From NCBI GenBank assembly GCA_037043235.1, contig JAWRVZ010000133.1:1873606-1937605 (forward strand): DNA of 64,000 nt, in the 5' to 3' direction. The stretch's first letter is position 1; each line of letters starts with the position of its first letter. This stretch comes from Rhodeus uyekii (lineage: Eukaryota > Chordata > Actinopteri > Cypriniformes > Acheilognathidae). The position numbers and the translations under genes were made by a program. The notes beneath the pieces were generated by a model. The model was given only the letters and a program-made list of their open reading frames with translations. It was not told the origin of the DNA and did no database searches. Positions 35,276 to 46,974 of the stretch are shown piece after piece.

Positions 35276-35904
35276 TTTCTTGACACAGATGGTGTTCGTT
35301 AAGACTATGCAGGTCCTGGGAGATTTAATTCCAGACAGCAAAAGCCCTGGAGTCTATTTTCTGAATGCTCTTACCTCTTAGATGTGTATGTATGTATGTG
35401 TGTGTATATACCTGTTCCTACCTATCAGCATAGACTTGACAGTTGCCTGGATGCCTATAGACCTCTAGAACTGAGTTTGTATTCATCCATCATGATTTTC
35501 ACTAAAATTCTTTGAACCCCCTCTATGATGGCCTGTTTCAAGTTCTGGAAATTGGGGTCAAAACTGTCATGGTTGACATCGGGGCCATGCAAAACGAGTC
35601 GTTGTCCATCAACTTAAATCAGCCTATAGAGAGCAAAGTTAGCCGATGGTTATGACTCTGATTCCTGGGAGGAGTTGTCTAGCTACCCACAATAGGACAG
35701 ACCCCAGGGAGAAATCTCAGACAGTTAAGGAATTGTAAACCTGTTGCAGACTCACATTACTGCACACGTTAAAGGTGACAAGTTCGAGCTTCAAGCAAGC
35801 TGATGTTGCCAGTGTTGGTGAATTCTGGGAGGACCTGTGTAGGGGAAGATTCAAACAACCCACACATCACTGTCCCTCATCATGGCCTCCTAATAATCCC
35901 CATA

Positions 35905-36650
35905 GACAGTGGTGTGAAAAAGAGTTTGCCCCCTTCTTGATTTCCTATAGTTTTGCATGTTTGTCACACTGAAATGTTTAAGATTAGTTTTTTAAATTAA
36001 GGTTGTTATTATTAAGGGGAAACTAAATCCAAACCTTCATGGCCCTGTTAAAAAATAACTGTGGTTTATCATGCCTTAGTTGAATATGTCTAGCCACACC
36101 CAGGACTTTGGGGATCAAATGATGAAAACATGGAACAGTGGTGAACCTTCCCAGCTGACCCAAATTACCCCAAAAGCGCAGTGGCGACTCATCCAAGAGG
36201 TCATAAAAGACCCCACAACAACATCCAAAGAAGTGTGAGCCTCACTTGCCTCAATTAATGTCAGTGTTCATGAAAGAGACAGCAAGAGACTGCATGGCTA
36301 AGGTCCATGATGAAAACCACTGCTAAGCAGAAAGAACATTAAGTCTTGTCTTATATTTGTCAGAAATCATCTTGATGATCTTCAAGACTTTTGGAGAAAA
36401 AAAACTCTGTATGAAGGAGAATGTCCGGCCATCTGTTTATGACCTCAAGCTGAAGTGAACTTGAGTTCTGCAGCAGGACAATGATCCAAAACACAGCAAC
36501 AAGTCGACCTTTGAGTGGTTCAAGAAAAAAAAGAAGACTTTGGAGAGGCCTAGTCAAAGTCCTGACCTTAAAATGGCAATTCATGCTTGAAAACCCTCCA
36601 ATGTGGCTGGAGACCTCTTTAAGAAATTGGATGGTTTGATAGACTTGTTT
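35905..36650 (+). mobile_element. Tc1/mariner-like DNA transposon relic
   Basis: Starts with the terminal words CAGTGGTGTGAAAAAGAGTTTGCCCCCTTC, a familiar fish transposon end also found alone at 49288. Transposase remnants on the + strand include a VATHPRGHKRPHNNIQRS-like region (36180-36230) and QQDNDPKHSNKSTFEWFKKKK (36470-36530), which carries the second catalytic Asp of a Tc1-type DDE transposase. LERPSQSPDL follows. Stops are frequent, and the opposite inverted repeat was not found. Confidence 0.7.
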
Positions 36651-36675
36651 ATGCCTGGTTCAGACGCAGAACTTG

Positions 36676-37375
36676 AGAATAAAAATATAACTGTTTTGGT
36701 CTTATGCTGCAAACCAGTGTCCATGTATTCTTGATGGCTTAGAAAGCTAAAGTGTTAACTAATTATAAACCATGACAATGAATGAATGACTAGGAATATA
36801 AAAACAGAAACTAAACATGAGAATGGCATAACTCCCCCTTCTTGGGCATCGTTGTGCTGCATAATATAGTCCAATTTGAGGAAGGAGGGCAGGGGATCTG
36901 GAGGAAGATGAGGAGAAGGCAAGGGAAGACATCACAGAGATATTGACCAGGGAGGAGATGAAGGTGGGAGCAGCAAATACTTTGCCAGAAGGAACCAGGG
37001 CATTGACGGGAGGAGCTTGGGGTGGAGGGAAAAGGTGAAGTCTGGGGCTTGGAGACTTGAGGTGGAGCCGAGGGATTCACAAGCTAATTCGGAGCTGATG
37101 ACTGGGAAGTCCCAGGCGAAGGAGACTTTGGGCTGGATGATGAAGACTTACAGCACCTTTGGGCTTAACCAGCGATGACTTGAGGACTCAACTAATTCAA
37201 TAAACAACAACCAGTTGAGGGTTTAAATACACTGAATATGTTAATTAATGGAACAGTGGATGGATCTGTAACTAATCCAGAACCATGACAACAAATGAAT
37301 GTCTAGAACTCAAGCAAATTGTGACAAAACTAACACTGAAAGCAAAACAAGACAGAAACTAAACAGTACTGTGAC
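36676..37375 (-). repeat. Decayed LTR-element relic with two LTR remnants
   Basis: Two stretches resemble each other: 36676-36828 and about 37200-37375 share ACCATGACAAxxAATGAATG and ACAGAAACTAAAC words. The first is followed by TAACTCCCCCTTCTTGG, similar to the LTR/internal joint of the element at 47276, consistent with a polypurine tract read on the minus strand. The 33475-33545 block repeats the opening words (GAGAATAAAAxxxxxACTGTTTTGGTC). Boundaries are approximate. Confidence 0.45.
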
Positions 37376-39146
37376 AGGTAGAGTCAAGTGTCCCACTACC
37401 AGAGCACCGATTGTTAACAGGCTATATAACTTTTCCAGAGTAAATCTCTATTTCAACATACTAAATAATACATTATCTTTCCATTTGCATGTGTAATCTG
37501 AGATAAATTTGTTAAACTACAAAGATTCATGTTGTAAATATTTATTTCATTTTGGCATCTTCACTGTAGAGTTTATAAGTTGACTAAGAGTTTATAATGT
37601 GGCACTAGAGAGCTTGAGATACATGTATAGGTACAATCCCTAAACACATCTTAACCAATGGTTAAAGATCATGTCCTTAGGATGTACACCAGATGGTTTT
37701 TAATTTCAGAGGGTTTCTTTTTCATTCTTCATTTATTTGAAAATTTTAAATGAAGAGAACAAAATATAACTTCTCATCACTCTGCTCTGTGTTTTCTAAA
37801 GATATTCCAACTGATGGTAAATGTTTAGACTCAGATGTTTAAATTGGCAGGGTCAGAGGTCATGAAGTATTCCATCTTAGTGAACTTGACTATACTTTTA
37901 TTCATTATACTAAAAGGATGCTGTCAAATTAAACATTAAATATTTCTCTGAGAAAAATCGTCAAGGCTTTTGCCTCAGTTTTTTATATCATCTGAAATTG
38001 TTTGTTCTATGTTAGATTTTCTCCAAATTTAGTCTGGCTAGTTTAGTTAGTTACTGTCACATGGACATTTTGACCAATTATTTTTGAAAACAAAAATTGC
38101 AATATTTGTCTATTTCCATACTTCTTTAGTGACTACACCAAGTATGGTAGTATTTATACAGTAATTTATCTCTTAGGTCTCTGCACAGGGTTATGCTCTT
38201 GCTGGGTTATGTGGTCTGTCAGGGTTGTCTGGTGTGAATCAGTGCCTCATAGATAATATGAGTGTTGGGCGTACTGTATCAACACAGTAAAATTATCTGA
38301 CATACAGTTTGCCTCTGTTGTTAGCACTGCTAAAGCTGTCTTAGATCAGATTCATAACAATGCCAACACTAAAAAGTTCACTTTAAACATAATTTATCTT
38401 GGACAAGAGCAAGAGACCAGATAAGACAAAAATATTTCCTCAAATGCACTGGTAAAAATGATCAGGGGCCTACTTTGAGCCAGGTCAGGGAAATCCACCA
38501 AAAGTCAGCCATTCTCAAATATACGAGGCAGAAAGTGATATCCAACACACGTGTCTGCCTACACGAGTGCCTGTGGGAGAACTGAAAGTGAGCAGGGTGA
38601 GAGATTAACCAATATGTAACTTGATAGGCTTTCTTGATACTCCTCTTTCAATCTCTTCTGATCACTAACCACAGCCAGATGTGCAGAACCTGACCAAACA
38701 TAAAAAACAAGGTAGAAATCTGTACATGAGCTTCTTGTAAGTATCTCCATATGGCCAGTTTGTGTGTACTCAGCAGGAAGGGCAATGAATAAGAGCCCCA
38801 CTCAATACTAACCCCAGGTGGATTATTTAGAAGTAATATCGCCACCTTGACAAGTAGACTTAGCAATGCCTCTAGGATCCTGCTAAGTCTTTGAATTTTA
38901 CAGTTGTATGTTATTTTCTCTACAATTATTCTTCCCTGACAGTTGTCCCCTATCACTCAAAAACATTTAGGCCCAAAATTAAAATGTATGTCTTTGAATT
39001 GCACCGTAAAAGCTCCATAATTTTGAATGACACAGTTTTAACATAAACAGATGGAAATTAATAATAATGAAATTATTGAGAAAAATTATAGCCTGTGTAT
39101 ATATACAGACATGAAATGTAGACGAGCACACTTTCGTCATTATAAA
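37376..39146. other. col27a1 intron 4, unannotated stretch
   Basis: AT-rich intron sequence. No gene or transposon end was recognised. Confidence 0.5.
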
Positions 39147-40090
39147 GGCAAGGCAAGGCAAGGCAAGTTTATTTGTATAGCACATTTCATACACAATGGT
39201 AATTCAAAGTGCTTTACATAAAGAAGAATGATAAAAGTAAAACATTAAAAATGATTAAAAGAATAAAAAGATAATACGTATAAAATAAAATGCAAACAGT
39301 TCGGACATAGCACAGTGCTCAATCTGCAAATGCATAGGTAAAAAGATGTGTTTTGAGTCTTGATTTGAATGTGGCTACTGTTGGAGCACACCTGATCTCT
39401 TCTGGAAGCTGGTTCCAGCTGCGGCTGGCGTAACAGCTAAAAGCAGACTCTCCTTGCTTTGAGTGAACCCTGGGTATTACTAAGTGACTTGATCCTGATG
39501 CTCTTAGTGATCTGTTAGGTTTATATTCTATGAGCATATCTGCAATGTATTGAGGTCCTAGGCCATTGAGTGATTTATAAACAAGTAACAGTACTTTAAA
39601 ATTAATTCTAAATGTAACTGGAAGCCAGTGCAAGGACCTGAGGACTGGTGTGATGTGTTCATATTTTCTGGTTCTGCTCAGAATCCTGGCAGCAGCGTTC
39701 TGTACGAGCTGCAGCTGTCTTATGGTCTTTTTGGGAAGGCCGGTGAGGAGCCCATTACAATAATCCACCCTGCTGGTGATGAAAGCATGAACAAGTCTTG
39801 ATTGGAGACAAAGCATCTAATTCTTGCAATATTTTTGAGATGATAATATGCTGATTTAGTTATTGTTTTTACATGGCTACTGAAACTCAGGTCTGACTCC
39901 AAAATCACACCAAGATTCCTGACCTGATTTTTAGTTGTTTGACCCCTAGAGTGAAGGTATGCGTTCACTTTGAGAACTTCATCTTTGTTTCCAAATGCAA
40001 TGACTTCAGTTTTGTCTTTGTTTAACTGAAGGAAGTTTAGGCACATCCAGTTTTTAATTAAAGAGCTGATTAAGGTGTCTAGATCACAGC
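39147..40090 (-). mobile_element. L2/CR1-superfamily LINE, 5'-truncated, (CTTGC)n tail
   Basis: The 3' end on the minus strand is GTGCTATACAAATAAACTTGCCTTGCCTTGCCTT (39147-39190), a short tandem tail. Upstream are the C-terminal blocks of an RT. The family differs from the GTGACTTGACTT-tailed L2 at 13.2 and 61.6 kb. Confidence 0.85.
39319..40046 (-). pseudogene. LINE ORF2 C-terminal fragment, one frameshift
   Basis: Two overlapping minus-strand frames give one RT C-terminus. The first has LQLNKDKTEVIAFG, VRNLGVILESDLSFSSHVK and SAYYHLKNIARIR; the second has LVHAFITSRVDYCNGLLTGLP, LVQNAAARILSRTRKYEHITP, FKVLLLVYKSLNGLGPQYI and RSWNQLPEEIR. The shift falls near 39810. The catalytic palm (YADD) is absent through 5' truncation. 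This is a LINE remnant, not a host gene. Confidence 0.82.
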
Positions 40091-40631
40091 GGTTAAGTGA
40101 TATTGCAAAGTTTCACTAACATAAATCAGTTGTAGTCTGCTGCATCCTCCACAACACCCTTAAGATAGTGAATTGCATCATGCAAATTGCATTTAACAAA
40201 TATTTTGTGCTCATTTATCTGATCTGCTTTTGCCTTTAGTGAATGATGTGCTAAAACAATGCAGAAAGTGTTAGCAAATAAATTAATAGATAATAAATTA
40301 TAGTATCAGCATAAGCAAATAATTTCCCCCATGGTGTTTTTTTTTTTCAATTAGTGTGGGCTTTTATTTTTTGTTAGCACATCTCATCCTCCAAAGTGAC
40401 GGATATTTGAACGGTGGCTTTTGTGGTTTGTTGTTTAAGATTTAAAATCTTTAAGATTAAAGATTTTGAATGCTTTGCTAGTTTATAAATCAGTGTCTAT
40501 GGAGTTTTCTTGCACTCTTTCTCTACTCAAGCCCCCTGGCAGCTCCTGGAAAAGTCAACTAATGAAGAAAATCATATCCATATGCCATATGCCAGAAGTA
40601 CCTTTTAAAACACAACACTTTCTTGTTAAGT

Positions 40632-40683
40632 GAGCAGAGCGATTGGGGACAAAAGCGTACAGACGTAGCCTCGGCCATGTCTG
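40632..40683. repeat. Isolated 52-bp patch of DIRS sequence
   Basis: Matches 41806-41857 inside DIRS copy D in the same orientation, with two differences by my count (words AAAAGCGTACAGACGTAGCC and TCGGCCATGTCTG). No DIRS sequence surrounds it. Confidence 0.8.
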
Positions 40684-41134
40684 CAATTTTCTGAATGCAT
40701 GCTTTGGGGAAACTGTGCTACTTCTATACAGTACTTATCATGAGGTCCAGAATAATAATAAAAAATGTATGGGATATTTAAACATGTCTCCATTCCCTAG
40801 CTTGGAATAAGCTGCTTTCCTTAGATTCCAACAGGATAAAATAGCGGCTAAAGTAAATGTTCTGATTCTTGTTTAAAAACTTTTTATCTAGTGTTTAAGC
40901 TGAATGCTGAGATGTCCTGAACTCTTGTATGGTCTGCTGATTTATTGCCCTGACATAATTTAATTTTATTTAATTTATGTCTGAAATCTATGAAAGTATG
41001 ATTCACATAAGTGCATCTCGTTTTTTGAGGAATTTGCTGAACTAACACTGCAGATTCATTACTTCTTTTAGGTCAGGCTAGTAAGTTGTTATGCTATGTT
41101 GCAAGTAATCGCATGGCAAATAAATAGTTCAAAA
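40684..41134. other. Intron 4 spacer before DIRS copy D
   Basis: No gene or element was recognised. Confidence 0.4.
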
Positions 41135-41199
41135 AACGTCTTAGATTACATATGTAACCATACTTCCCTGAAGAGGGAACGAGTCACTGCGTCGAAATG

Positions 41200-41430
41200 C
41201 TAGGGGAATGCCTTGGCATGTAGTCTCGTGAAGCAGAGTGAAATTGATTGAATGAGTGTGTGAATGAACGTCGCGGGTGGGGTACCACGAATAAAAAGTG
41301 TGACTAAGGGGTCCGTGCTAATAGACATGCCACCCAGAGGTACGTGGTAAGCGGCTTTGGCAGCCACGTAAACCTTCAGGGTGGACGTGGATAACCCTGC
41401 AGTGAATCTATCTTGCAGAAACTCCAGCAC
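41200..41430 (-). pseudogene. DIRS tyrosine recombinase, N-terminal fragment joined to the 3' end
   Basis: The minus-strand frame reads MLEFLQDRFTAGLSTSTLKVYVAAKAAYHVPLGG...DPLVTLFIRGT, the N-terminal DNA-binding part of the DIRS recombinase. It then passes directly into sequence near the element's 3' terminus. The catalytic part with the R, HxxR and Y residues, present in copy B at 25.0-25.6 kb, is deleted. The element could not integrate on its own. Confidence 0.78.
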
Positions 41431-41699
41431 AGTTCCAATCTAACAGGTAACAGTGTTCACCTAATTTTCACTGCACCAAGAAGTTTCCACTTCAGTATTC
41501 AGTATTCAGTTTCCTTGTGGAGGGAGCTCTGAAGTGGAGGATGATCCCAACAACCTCGTTTGAGAGACCGGAGTCTATGTGCTGGGCCTCCTCAGAGCCC
41601 AAGCCCACAGTTTCCACAGTTCTGGGCAGGGGTAAAGAATCAAGCCACACTGGCTGGGACAGAAGGTCCTCCCTGATCGGAATATCTTAGGCGACTTAG

Positions 41700-42885
41700 T
41701 CGAGGAGGGATACTAGGTCAGCAAACCACACTCTACCCGGCCAGCCTGGAGCAATCAGTGTGAGATGGACCTTTTCCCAGCAAACTCTATCCAAAACTCC
41801 CGGGAGAGCAGAGTGATTGGGGGCAAAAGCGTACAGACGTAGCCTCGGCCATGTCTGAACCATGGCATCCAGCCCGAGTGGGACAAAGGACACAAAGGAC
41901 ATTGAGTCATTTCTATGGACGCGAACAGGTCAACTTGTGCTCCACCACCTTGATCTGGAGCTTCCATTCCAGACCTTAGCCCCTGTCTCGACACGATGTA
42001 TCCTCCCACATTCTGTGTCCCAGGGATGAGCAGATCCTTGGGACCAGATGAGGATCTATTGCGCTAGTTTGTATAGTGGTCGCGAGTGCAGACCCCCCTG
42101 ATGGTTTTTATAGGCGACCACCGCTGTGCTGTCGGTATAGACAACAACATGGTGGCCTCTGAGATCTGGGAGGAATGCTTGTTACGCTCGTCGGACTGCC
42201 AGTATCTCTGACAGGTTTATGTGCCAAGAGAGGTGATATCCGCTCCACAGACCCTGAGTGGAGCAGTCCCTCAAGATCCCTCCCCAGCCTGTAAGGGACA
42301 CATCCGTTGATAGCATTATGCGTTGAGGAGCTCCCTGTACAGGTCCTTGAGACAGAAACCAGCGTTTCTTTCTCATACATAAGTTGTGTAAGTATTGCCT
42401 CATGACCTTGATAGTACGGAAGGGGTTGCCCCTTGGGGAAAACCCTCTGGTTCTGAGCCATCACTGTAACAGCCTCATACAGTATATACTGGTCTGAGCG
42501 GGATGATGCTGGAAGCTGTTGCAATGAGACCCAGCATTATCTGGAAGTGCTCGACAGTGAGTGACTGGCCTTTTTTATGCTCTTGATAGTTGAAAGGATG
42601 GCATCAATGTGGACATGGGATAGCCGTGCTGACATCGACACTGAATCCCATACAATGCCTAGGAATCGAAGAGCACACTCTTCTTTCTGTTCAGGCTCAA
42701 CTCCAACTCTTTCATGTGTATGAGAACGATATCTCGATGTCGAACTGTTAGCTGCGGTGACTGGGCAAGGATTATCCAGTCGTCAATATAATTAAGGACA
42801 GGGATGCCTTGGAAGCCCAGTGGGGAAAATACTGTGGCAATGCATTTGGTGAAAGTGTGGGGTGACAGAGCTAGGTCAAATAGTC
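41700..42885 (-). pseudogene. DIRS RT-end and RNase H region (copy D)
   Basis: On the minus strand, 42790-42700 covers LNYIDDW and HRDIVLIHMKELELSLNRKKS-like words. RNase H follows, with MRPLQ-like decay, a TDVSLTGWGGIL core (42300-42260) with its metal-binding Asp, HINLSEILAVRRA (42220-42183), and HHVVVYTDSTAVVAY-like words (42150-42110). Further on, FASIEMTQCPLCPLSHS-like and WPRLRLYAFAPNH (41880-41800) belong to the linker before the recombinase. Several frame changes occur. The copy shows the order RT, RNase H, recombinase, which supports the DIRS call. Confidence 0.75.
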
Positions 42886-43879
42886 AGTAACTGAGCAATC
42901 AAGGGAACTAATAAAAACAGGCAAATAGGAACAGAGAAAGCAGAGAGAGAAATAAACAAACAGAACTTGCATGTTACACACATATATATGTATGTACAAA
43001 ATATCTATTTTTATTATGTGAGGGGGAAAAAGTGGAATTATAAAAACAGATTTTTGGCTAAATAAAGTCATATTTTTTATTGTAACTAAACTGGTTAAAG
43101 TCAATTAACAAACTATAGCAAATAATGTTGTTGAGCAGTTTTTCGGTTTCACTTGACTACATGATTATATCAGTGAAGTTGCTAACCAGAATGCAACCAG
43201 ATTCTGCTCCTGTTTATATATCAGTGAGATGTAATTTGACCTGATCTGTTAAAAAAAGAGATTAATTTAATTTATCCTTCCAATTGAACACAGGGAGTTT
43301 TAGAGAAGACATATTTTTAGAAAAAAGTGTCGCCACATAGCGGAAAAACTTGTAAGACTTCCAAACTAAATGTCTAAAAATATAATTTTCACTAAGGAAA
43401 AAGTTGTGATAACACAGATGAGTTGTGACAGTTGTTTTCTTTAATAGGCAGTTGTCATTGATTCAATTAGCTTATGTCAATTACATCAGTGAGGCTCAAA
43501 TAATCATTTTACAATGTGATTTAAATCATGTTACAGTTCCTAACTGGAGAGTTACTCATTTTAAATGCTAAAGTAAATTTTAACTCACATTGACACTTTA
43601 TGAGTGTTAATGTGAGACCTTGATAACAGCTATTGCACTTCCAAAAGTGATGGTCATGTGCATTCATTTCACCAACTCTTTATTTCTCACTCTGTATATC
43701 TACGGTTTTTTTACTCTTTTATGTCCCTGTTCTTTCAATTGTAGTCTTTATAGTGACCATTTCTTTTGGCAAAAGAGAAAGCAGTAATGTAGATCAAGGC
43801 CTGTGACCCAGTTTAAGCGTCCATCAGTGATTGCGCAGTAACAGCACACAAATATAAGTGAACATGTGTTGTTTTGTAG
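42886..43879. other. col27a1 intron 4, last part
   Basis: AT-rich sequence with no gene or element recognised. Confidence 0.5.
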
Positions 43880-43933
43880 GGTCCCCCTGGTCCGCATGGA
43901 AATCCAGGCCGTCCAGGAACACCCGGGCCTAAG
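43880..43933 (+). CDS. col27a1: col27a1 exon 5: 54-bp collagen exon
   Basis: Exactly 54 nt between a GTTTTGTAG acceptor and a GTACGT donor, phase 0 on both sides. It encodes GPPGPHGNPGRPGTPGPK, six uninterrupted Gly-X-Y triplets. The GPPGPxGNPG start is the same as in the second helix block of mammalian collagen XXVII, and register is kept with exon 4. It stands alone, 13 kb after exon 4 and 2.7 kb before exon 6. Confidence 0.95.
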
Positions 43934-46612
43934 GTACGTACACTGAATGCAGTACTTTGAGGCTTTTGTTGATATAATCGATTTGTGTGTTTGAAACTAT
44001 GGGACCATTTCATTGTTTAATTTAGATTAGTTTTGCATTTTGTTTTGCTTCTTTTTTTTCTGCACAATTTGTTGTTTTTTGTTTGGTTTTGTCAAAGTCT
44101 TGAACTTCTTAGTAAGAATCTTAAAGAGGATCTTTAAACATATGCAAATTCTTCTGAAGCACCTGGTTTTCCACCGCAATAATTTATTAGTATGGTGTAC
44201 TACCTCTTCTCTTCTGTCTCCCATTACGTTGTATGGATCACAATTTGTATGCGATGCTGTGCTATCGCTCTGCTAATTCAACTTTCATACTCTGCTCTTA
44301 CTAATGGAATGTAAAATCAGTGAAGATTTACCACCCCACCCCCACATACCCAGTTGACATCCATGTTATTCCTTCCGGATATTATTCCTTGATATTAGCT
44401 TTACACACTCAAACCACTACATGCTGCTTCTTCTGCTTCTGATTACTTTTAGAGAGACAAGCTGCCCATAATTGCTGTTCTAGGATCAGTTTTCTTCATT
44501 ATAATAATATATTATTTCCAAAAAAAGAGTTGGCAAACAATCCAGTGCGTATCTGTGTTTGTGCTCTGAAGAGTGTCAAATGATTCCATTTCCAACATGT
44601 TTTTGTGTTGGTGAACAATGTAGCTGATCATAGACATGTTTGTTGATTTATTGAATGCAACGGCCAACCACAGGTTTTTAAGTTCCACTGACCGCTCAAG
44701 TTTTTGTCCAGTGCTGAGTTCTGCATGCTCGCAAATCCTCTGTAACAAAGTGTAGATATTATGTAAATAAGAGATGCACTGTGTAGTCAGCTTCACCGAT
44801 TGATATAACAGAACCTTGTGAGATTGTGATAATTGAAAGAGTGACAGATATTTATTCATTAAAGGGAGTGCCCTTTGTGTGCTGCATAGGCTATAGGATA
44901 ATAAGTAATATACAGTAATATATTCAGAATTTGGATAACACTTTTGTCTTCCATGCTTGATAAGCGACCACATACGTGCTTCAATGCATATAAACATAAA
45001 TGCTGGATTCACTCTCAGAATTGGTATGACTGACACAGTGAAACTCAGACATAGCAAAGGATGAAAAATACCCTCAATAATTTCAGAAGCACCCTCTTTG
45101 GTTTTATTCTTGGACCGGGCTTGGTCCAAACACAGGATTTTGCTGCATTAGGAAAGGCAGTTGTTATTTGTATTGGCTGTGTCAAATCATGCATTGTTTT
45201 GGCTGTGCCAAATCATGCATACAGTATGCTTGCTGAATAGTAGTTTGTGAACAAAGATGCTTTTATAACAAATAATTAATCTGGAGCGTTTATGCTGGGA
45301 TGTGTTGGTTACAACACATAACTTCAAACTATTTCTTGGAAACCTATAACACGAAACCTTTTAAGTAGCACTTTAATAAGTAATGGTGTTTTTTTTACAG
45401 CTGAATTATGATGAAAACTGGAAAGAAATGTATGATGATGTATGAGTTTGGACTTATATTTTTATTTTCATTCATGTTTTTTCACAGTTGTTCATTTTAC
45501 CACATCTGGCTGCTTGTGGCAGTCTTACAATAGAGCAGGACACAAAGATCTTTCTTAGCCATATGAAAATAAAAATCTCCCTCTTGTATTATTACTGCCA
45601 AATGGGGCAAAAATGAGACAAAAAGGACAGAATGATCCCCTCAGAATCAATGCTTAGTTGTATGTTGTATGTTTTTGTGAGATTCAGAAGCAGACGTTTC
45701 CTTTTGAAATAGCTATACATTTGTCATTTTTTGAGCAATAATTCATCAAATGATGTATAAGAGTGTGATAACTGGCATATATTCAGACACATGGTGCAGA
45801 CAAGCACGCTTTTGACTTTTAAGAGCCAAGGTGTTTGAATCACAGTCTTGGAATTATGATATACAGTCTCTGCAAAGTATGAATCATATTCAAAACTTAC
45901 CCGCAAGATTGTGCCATGAAAATTGCATTCAGCGTAGATTTTATAGACGTCTTTGCAAATTATTTGATTTGCATAGTTACTCTTGTGAAATGGCTACAAA
46001 AACACTGACGGAAGCATTGTCAAAAAATAGATAAATAATTAATTGCAAAATTATCCTACTTGGATTAATTGGAGAGAAAAAATATTAACAGTTGTGAATG
46101 TGTTTGAAACACACCGTAAAGCTTCATCCCATTGCCTGAAAAGGCAGAAGAATGTGGTGTGTGAACCCCAGTGTCATTGAAGAGACTTACTGTAAACTTA
46201 TTCTTCAAGCATACATGGGTCACTCTCTTGTATAAACAACACTCCTTTCCTATGCGAGGCTTCATTACTCTTATCCATGTAGACTATATAGAAAAATTCA
46301 GAGGGGAATTCTGTTACAGTCTTCTGTTTGAAATGAATTTGAGAGAAGGGGTCACAATAACTCCCCAGTAACATTCTCATTTCCTGTGTCATGTATACAT
46401 TATTCACAATTAGCAAAAAAGGGTGAGTGGTGTCACTGTAGGTAGTTCGCAAAATCTTTAAATTAAAAGCCTTTTAAAACAACATACACTGTTTAACATT
46501 TATGAATGCTTTTAAATATTACATGGTGAGTAAGATTGTACAAATATTTAAAGTACTAGGTTGGAACCCACATATTCTGTTGAGTAATAGTTGTTTGTCC
46601 TCTGTGTTACAG
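43934..46612. other. col27a1 intron 5
   Basis: 2.7 kb of intron free of transposons I can name. A 205-codon antisense open frame (44512-45129) has no recognisable domain; see findings. Confidence 0.5.
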
Positions 46613-46666
46613 GGAAAAAAGGGAGACCCTGGAATCTCACCTGGCAGAGCACCAAATGGAATAAAG
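46613..46666 (+). CDS. col27a1: col27a1 exon 6: 54-bp collagen exon with a helix interruption
   Basis: Exactly 54 nt between a TGTGTTACAG acceptor and a GTATAT donor, phase 0. It encodes GKKGDPGISPGRAPNGIK. Glycines do not fall at every third place: after GDP comes GIS-PGR-APN-GIK, so the Gly-X-Y register breaks and is restored at the exon end. The same imperfection (GDPGLSPGKAHDG in the human protein as I recall it) marks collagen XXVII. This exon is therefore one of the best family identifiers in the window, and the break is not a mutation. Confidence 0.95.
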
Positions 46667-46974
46667 GTATATGTTTCCATATTATTCATTATTTATAAAT
46701 GTTATTTATTACATGTACAATATCGTTCAATATTCAATATCCATCATAAAAATATTTAGATTATGTGCATTTTTAAGTGGTAACAAAAAACAATATTGTG
46801 TAATATTGTTTTACGGAAAGGGTGCGGTGCGATGCGGAGACAGACAAGGAGAACCGTCACTTTTGCAAAACACAGATTTAATGATAAACTTGGAAAACAA
46901 AAGGACTTATGGACAAACTCAAATGGCACTTGTAGTGCAAAAACATAGGAAAACACTCAGAACTTGATACTCGG

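Larger units (their letters stand above)
33170..35640 (+). mobile_element. Gypsy (Ty3-like) LTR retrotransposon relic, internal region
   Basis: The pol domains appear in the right order: RT, RNase H, integrase. They are split by a non-Gypsy block (about 33400-33650) and by the inverted-repeat element at 34220-34963. No flanking LTRs were identified with confidence. All frames contain stops. Confidence 0.75.
41135..42885 (-). mobile_element. DIRS element, 3' part, internally deleted (copy D)
   Basis: The 3' end is at 41135-41180 (ACATATGTAACC, CTTCCCTGAAGAGGGAACGAG on the + strand). Going up the minus strand are recombinase, RNase H and RT fragments, ending inside the RT near 42885 shortly after LNYIDDW (42775-42795). 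The recombinase is cut short and the 5' half is missing. Confidence 0.82.

Noticed and set aside
45400..45445. Possible extra exon after TTTTTTTACAG
   Set aside because: The stretch (LNYDENWKEMYDD) is not Gly-X-Y, lacks a good donor and has no match in collagen XXVII at this position.
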